This document shows, in pieces, positions 61,947 to 64,000 of a DNA stretch of 64,000 bases (positions are counted from its first letter, which is position 1; every line of letters begins with the position of its first letter). The DNA is from Niabella drilacis (GTDB lineage: Bacteria > Bacteroidota > Bacteroidia > Chitinophagales > Chitinophagaceae). The DNA lies in NCBI RefSeq assembly GCF_900101395.1, contig NZ_FMZO01000017.1, forward strand, positions 1 to 64,000, in the 5' to 3' direction. Made by a program: the position numbers and the translations under genes. The notes below the pieces were generated by a model. That model was given only the letters and a program-made list of their open reading frames with translations. It did not search any database and was not told where the DNA came from.

Positions 61947-64000
61947 TTATTTACCGTAAGACTCAGCGAACCGAGACAGCGCAGCAACGTTATCCACGTT
62001 AACGCCTTTAGCAGCAGCAGCCTTTACGATATCTCCAGGAACAACATATACCTGAACCTGGATCAGCGGTTTGCCTTCAAACCATTTTGCTGATTTACCA
62101 TTTTTAATACGGATTTCAGGTAACACGTTCCAATTCTGGAAGTCGTTGTGCACACCTATACCGCCAGGACCAGAGTATGATGCATTAACAGGTACTCCGT
62201 TAATCCAACCAAACAGGTTATTTTTGTTTGCCCTGTAATAGTTATTGGCAGGTACACCATCTTTCCAGTAAGGAATGCTGTTATTACCCACACCCAGCAT
62301 AGCATTGAAGTAGTTGTACTCGCCGGTGTAATAGTTACCACCGATCCAGCTATCATCAACAGGGTTGATGGAGTTGTTGGGGTTCACCAGGGTAATAGGA
62401 CCAAAAGGAACTTTAGTAGCTGTATCGTTCCAGTTTGTACCGGTTCTAATGCTCCAGTTTACTCTGAACACACCGCTTCTCGCGATCGGGCTCTTACCAT
62501 CGAAAAGGTTGTTGCCTACCACTTCCAAGCTCTGGTCTGCATCAATCCAGTACTTATGAGTATATTCACCAAAGGATTTAGCAGTACGGTTCGCAAAAGT
62601 GAACGGACCATTTACTGCATATCCCCACAGGTATCCCTGGTTGAATACATCAAAGCCCTGAACACCACCACCCGGTGCGCTCGTTCCATGCAGCGGATCT
62701 GTTAAACCGAATGCAGGCCATGTTTGTGTAGTCATCACTTCACCAGGGCCGTATTTAACACCACCGATGGTATAGCTGTACAGGTAAGGAGTAGCCTCGT
62801 ACCAACCAGCCTGGGCTCCGTTCGGATAAGTATCATGATGTGCATCTGCATTGTTACCATTATCATCCCCAAATTTATTAGCGGTAGCAAAGATTGTTGC
62901 ACCCGTCATCGGGTTCACGTAACGGTATTTCAGGAACACTTTACCATCCTGCTTGTATTTTTCCAGCTTGGTTTTTAAACCATCGATTTCATTCAGGTTC
63001 AGGTTGGTTTCAGCAGAATACTGTGCATGATACTTACCATCAACGTTGGCTGCATCATCGCTCAAATCATTAACCTGAACGTTTTTAATCCGCCAGAAGT
63101 TAATACGATCGCCATCATTAACCTTGCTCAGATCTGTGTTATGGATCGTTGGAGTTGCCTGGGCGCTGGAATATGCAAACGCAGCATAAGTCCAGTATTT
63201 GAAACCTTCGCCTGCTTCAGATTTCATACGATCGATATCTACCTGGCTCAGGGTAAACTCCTGGGTGGCAGAAGTCTGCGTATTGTCATAGTTGGTATAA
63301 CCGGAGAAGTTCTGGGTATAACGGAACTTCATACCCACCTGGGCCCAACCCGGGAAAGGACGAATGATCAGCGGCTGTCCCAATTCGGTTGTGCTCCATC
63401 CAAAATCACCTGCATTTTGGGGAACCCTGTTAAAGATACCGGAACCTGGATTGGTTTCAAAGATCATCTCACGGTTATATCCCCAACCATTGTATTTAGA
63501 AATACGGTTGCGGTCATCCGCGTTAAAATAGAATTCGCTGGCGCTGATCTCTGCCTTATCGAAAGCAAATGAATGATCTTGCGCATTTTTCCTGTAAACC
63601 TGTTTTACATTTTCCAGGCCTCTTGTCAGGTAGAAAGTTTTAGCAGCGTAAGCAGAACCGATCGGGAAGATATTGGTTCCCCAGGTATTGTCCACAGCCT
63701 TCGGACCATAGAAAGTCGAAGTCTCTGTATCAAAATAGTAATCCCCTGCGGCACCGGTTCCGGCATTAGGAGCACCTGCACCTGTTAAGAACTGTGTTCC
63801 AGGATCACCTTTATCACCTTTGTCGCCTTTAGGACCAGCGGCACCGGGAGCACCAGTGGCTCCAGTAGCACCGGGAGCACCGGTATCACCTTTGTCGCCT
63901 TTATCACCTTTATCACCTTTGGCACCGGTTTGGCCAGCTGCACCGGCCATTACTGTACCGGTTCCCCAGCCATTGGTGGCATCTTTAGGACCATAAAGTG
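61947..64000 (-). CDS. Collagen-like secreted/surface protein (partial, N-terminus off-window)
   Basis: The leftward frame is open to the right edge (LYGPKDATNGWGTGTV precedes an internal Met at 63950), so at least 684 residues are present and the start is missing. About 16 Gly-X-Y triplets (GAKGDKGDKGDKGDTGAPG and onward) form a collagen-like stalk. It is bounded on each side by the module LYGPK/FYGPK...WGT, typical of Bacteroidota collagen-like proteins. The remaining about 580 residues are rich in Asn, Tyr, Trp and Gly and read as a large beta-rich extracellular domain. It is probably a trimeric surface filament or S-layer-like protein; no anchoring motif is visible at the C-terminus (FAESYGK). 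Confidence 0.8.
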   Translation of the reverse strand, partial: LYGPKDATNGWGTGTVMAGAAGQTGAKGDKGDKGDKGDTGAPGATGATGAPGAAGPKGDKGDKGDPGTQFLTGAGAPNAGTGAAGDYYFDTETSTFYGPKAVDNTWGTNIFPIGSAYAAKTFYLTRGLENVKQVYRKNAQDHSFAFDKAEISASEFYFNADDRNRISKYNGWGYNREMIFETNPGSGIFNRVPQNAGDFGWSTTELGQPLIIRPFPGWAQVGMKFRYTQNFSGYTNYDNTQTSATQEFTLSQVDIDRMKSEAGEGFKYWTYAAFAYSSAQATPTIHNTDLSKVNDGDRINFWRIKNVQVNDLSDDAANVDGKYHAQYSAETNLNLNEIDGLKTKLEKYKQDGKVFLKYRYVNPMTGATIFATANKFGDDNGNNADAHHDTYPNGAQAGWYEATPYLYSYTIGGVKYGPGEVMTTQTWPAFGLTDPLHGTSAPGGGVQGFDVFNQGYLWGYAVNGPFTFANRTAKSFGEYTHKYWIDADQSLEVVGNNLFDGKSPIARSGVFRVNWSIRTGTNWNDTATKVPFGPITLVNPNNSINPVDDSWIGGNYYTGEYNYFNAMLGVGNNSIPYWKDGVPANNYYRANKNNLFGWINGVPVNASYSGPGGIGVHNDFQNWNVLPEIRIKNGKSAKWFEGKPLIQVQVYVVPGDIVKAAAAKGVNVDNVAALSRFAESYGK

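Overview
The window looks like a chromosomal segment of a Bacteroidota bacterium, most likely family Chitinophagaceae (Niabella-like). This is inferred from the protein families (DUF1080, DUF4783, CCDC81-type HU domain, LytTR regulators paired with TPR histidine kinases, many Cys-lipoproteins with CxKD-type lipoboxes), from the TAnnTTTG type -7 promoter boxes and from the lack of strong Shine-Dalgarno sites. No rRNA, tRNA, CRISPR array or complete insertion sequence was seen.

Layout. 0.5-10.8 kb: sugar-related secreted DUF1080 protein and a Tat-type Gfo/Idh/MocA oxidoreductase, small lipoprotein, DCC-type thiol oxidoreductase, a dead hipBA toxin-antitoxin locus split by a short inverted-repeat element, housekeeping-type small genes (VOC, thioesterase, DoxX), an HU-CCDC81 membrane protein and an operon of LVIVD-like lipoproteins. 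11.2-13.9 kb: malQ with two starch-binding domains, under a promoter overlapped by a perfect palindrome. 14.9-28 kb: exopolysaccharide region. One operon encodes a CheY-like regulator, HEAT-repeat membrane protein, processive GT2 synthase, alkaline-phosphatase-superfamily transferase, TPR/YaiO outer-membrane barrel and an unknown membrane-anchored protein; a second carries a glycosidase-GT2 fusion and an ABC exporter. 28.5-32 kb: deoC, aspS and a membrane protein. 32-41 kb: secreted/lipoprotein genes, including two paralogous YD-repeat-like lipoproteins and a 45-aa secreted peptide, next to a LytTR regulator and TPR histidine kinase. 41-49.6 kb: acetyltransferases, M16 protease, rhodanese, SUI1/YciH, nadC, DUF4783, gpmI. 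50-58.9 kb: relBE-like pair, uvrC, CNNM/CorC protein, PAP2 phosphatase, LTA-synthase-like protein, glmM. 59.5-64 kb: cysteine desulfurase, a repeat-rich intergenic tract, and the C-terminal part of a collagen-like secreted protein running off the right edge.

The most distinctive content is non-coding: at least four families of short interspersed elements with terminal inverted repeats. One (about 240 bp, three copies) is flanked by 10-bp target duplications and shows inversion of its central 31 bp between copies. Another (163 bp, two copies differing at one base) is a full-length imperfect hairpin that sits in both cases exactly on the TAA stop codon of the upstream gene. A third has landed inside hipA. 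No transposase that could mobilise them is encoded in this window.
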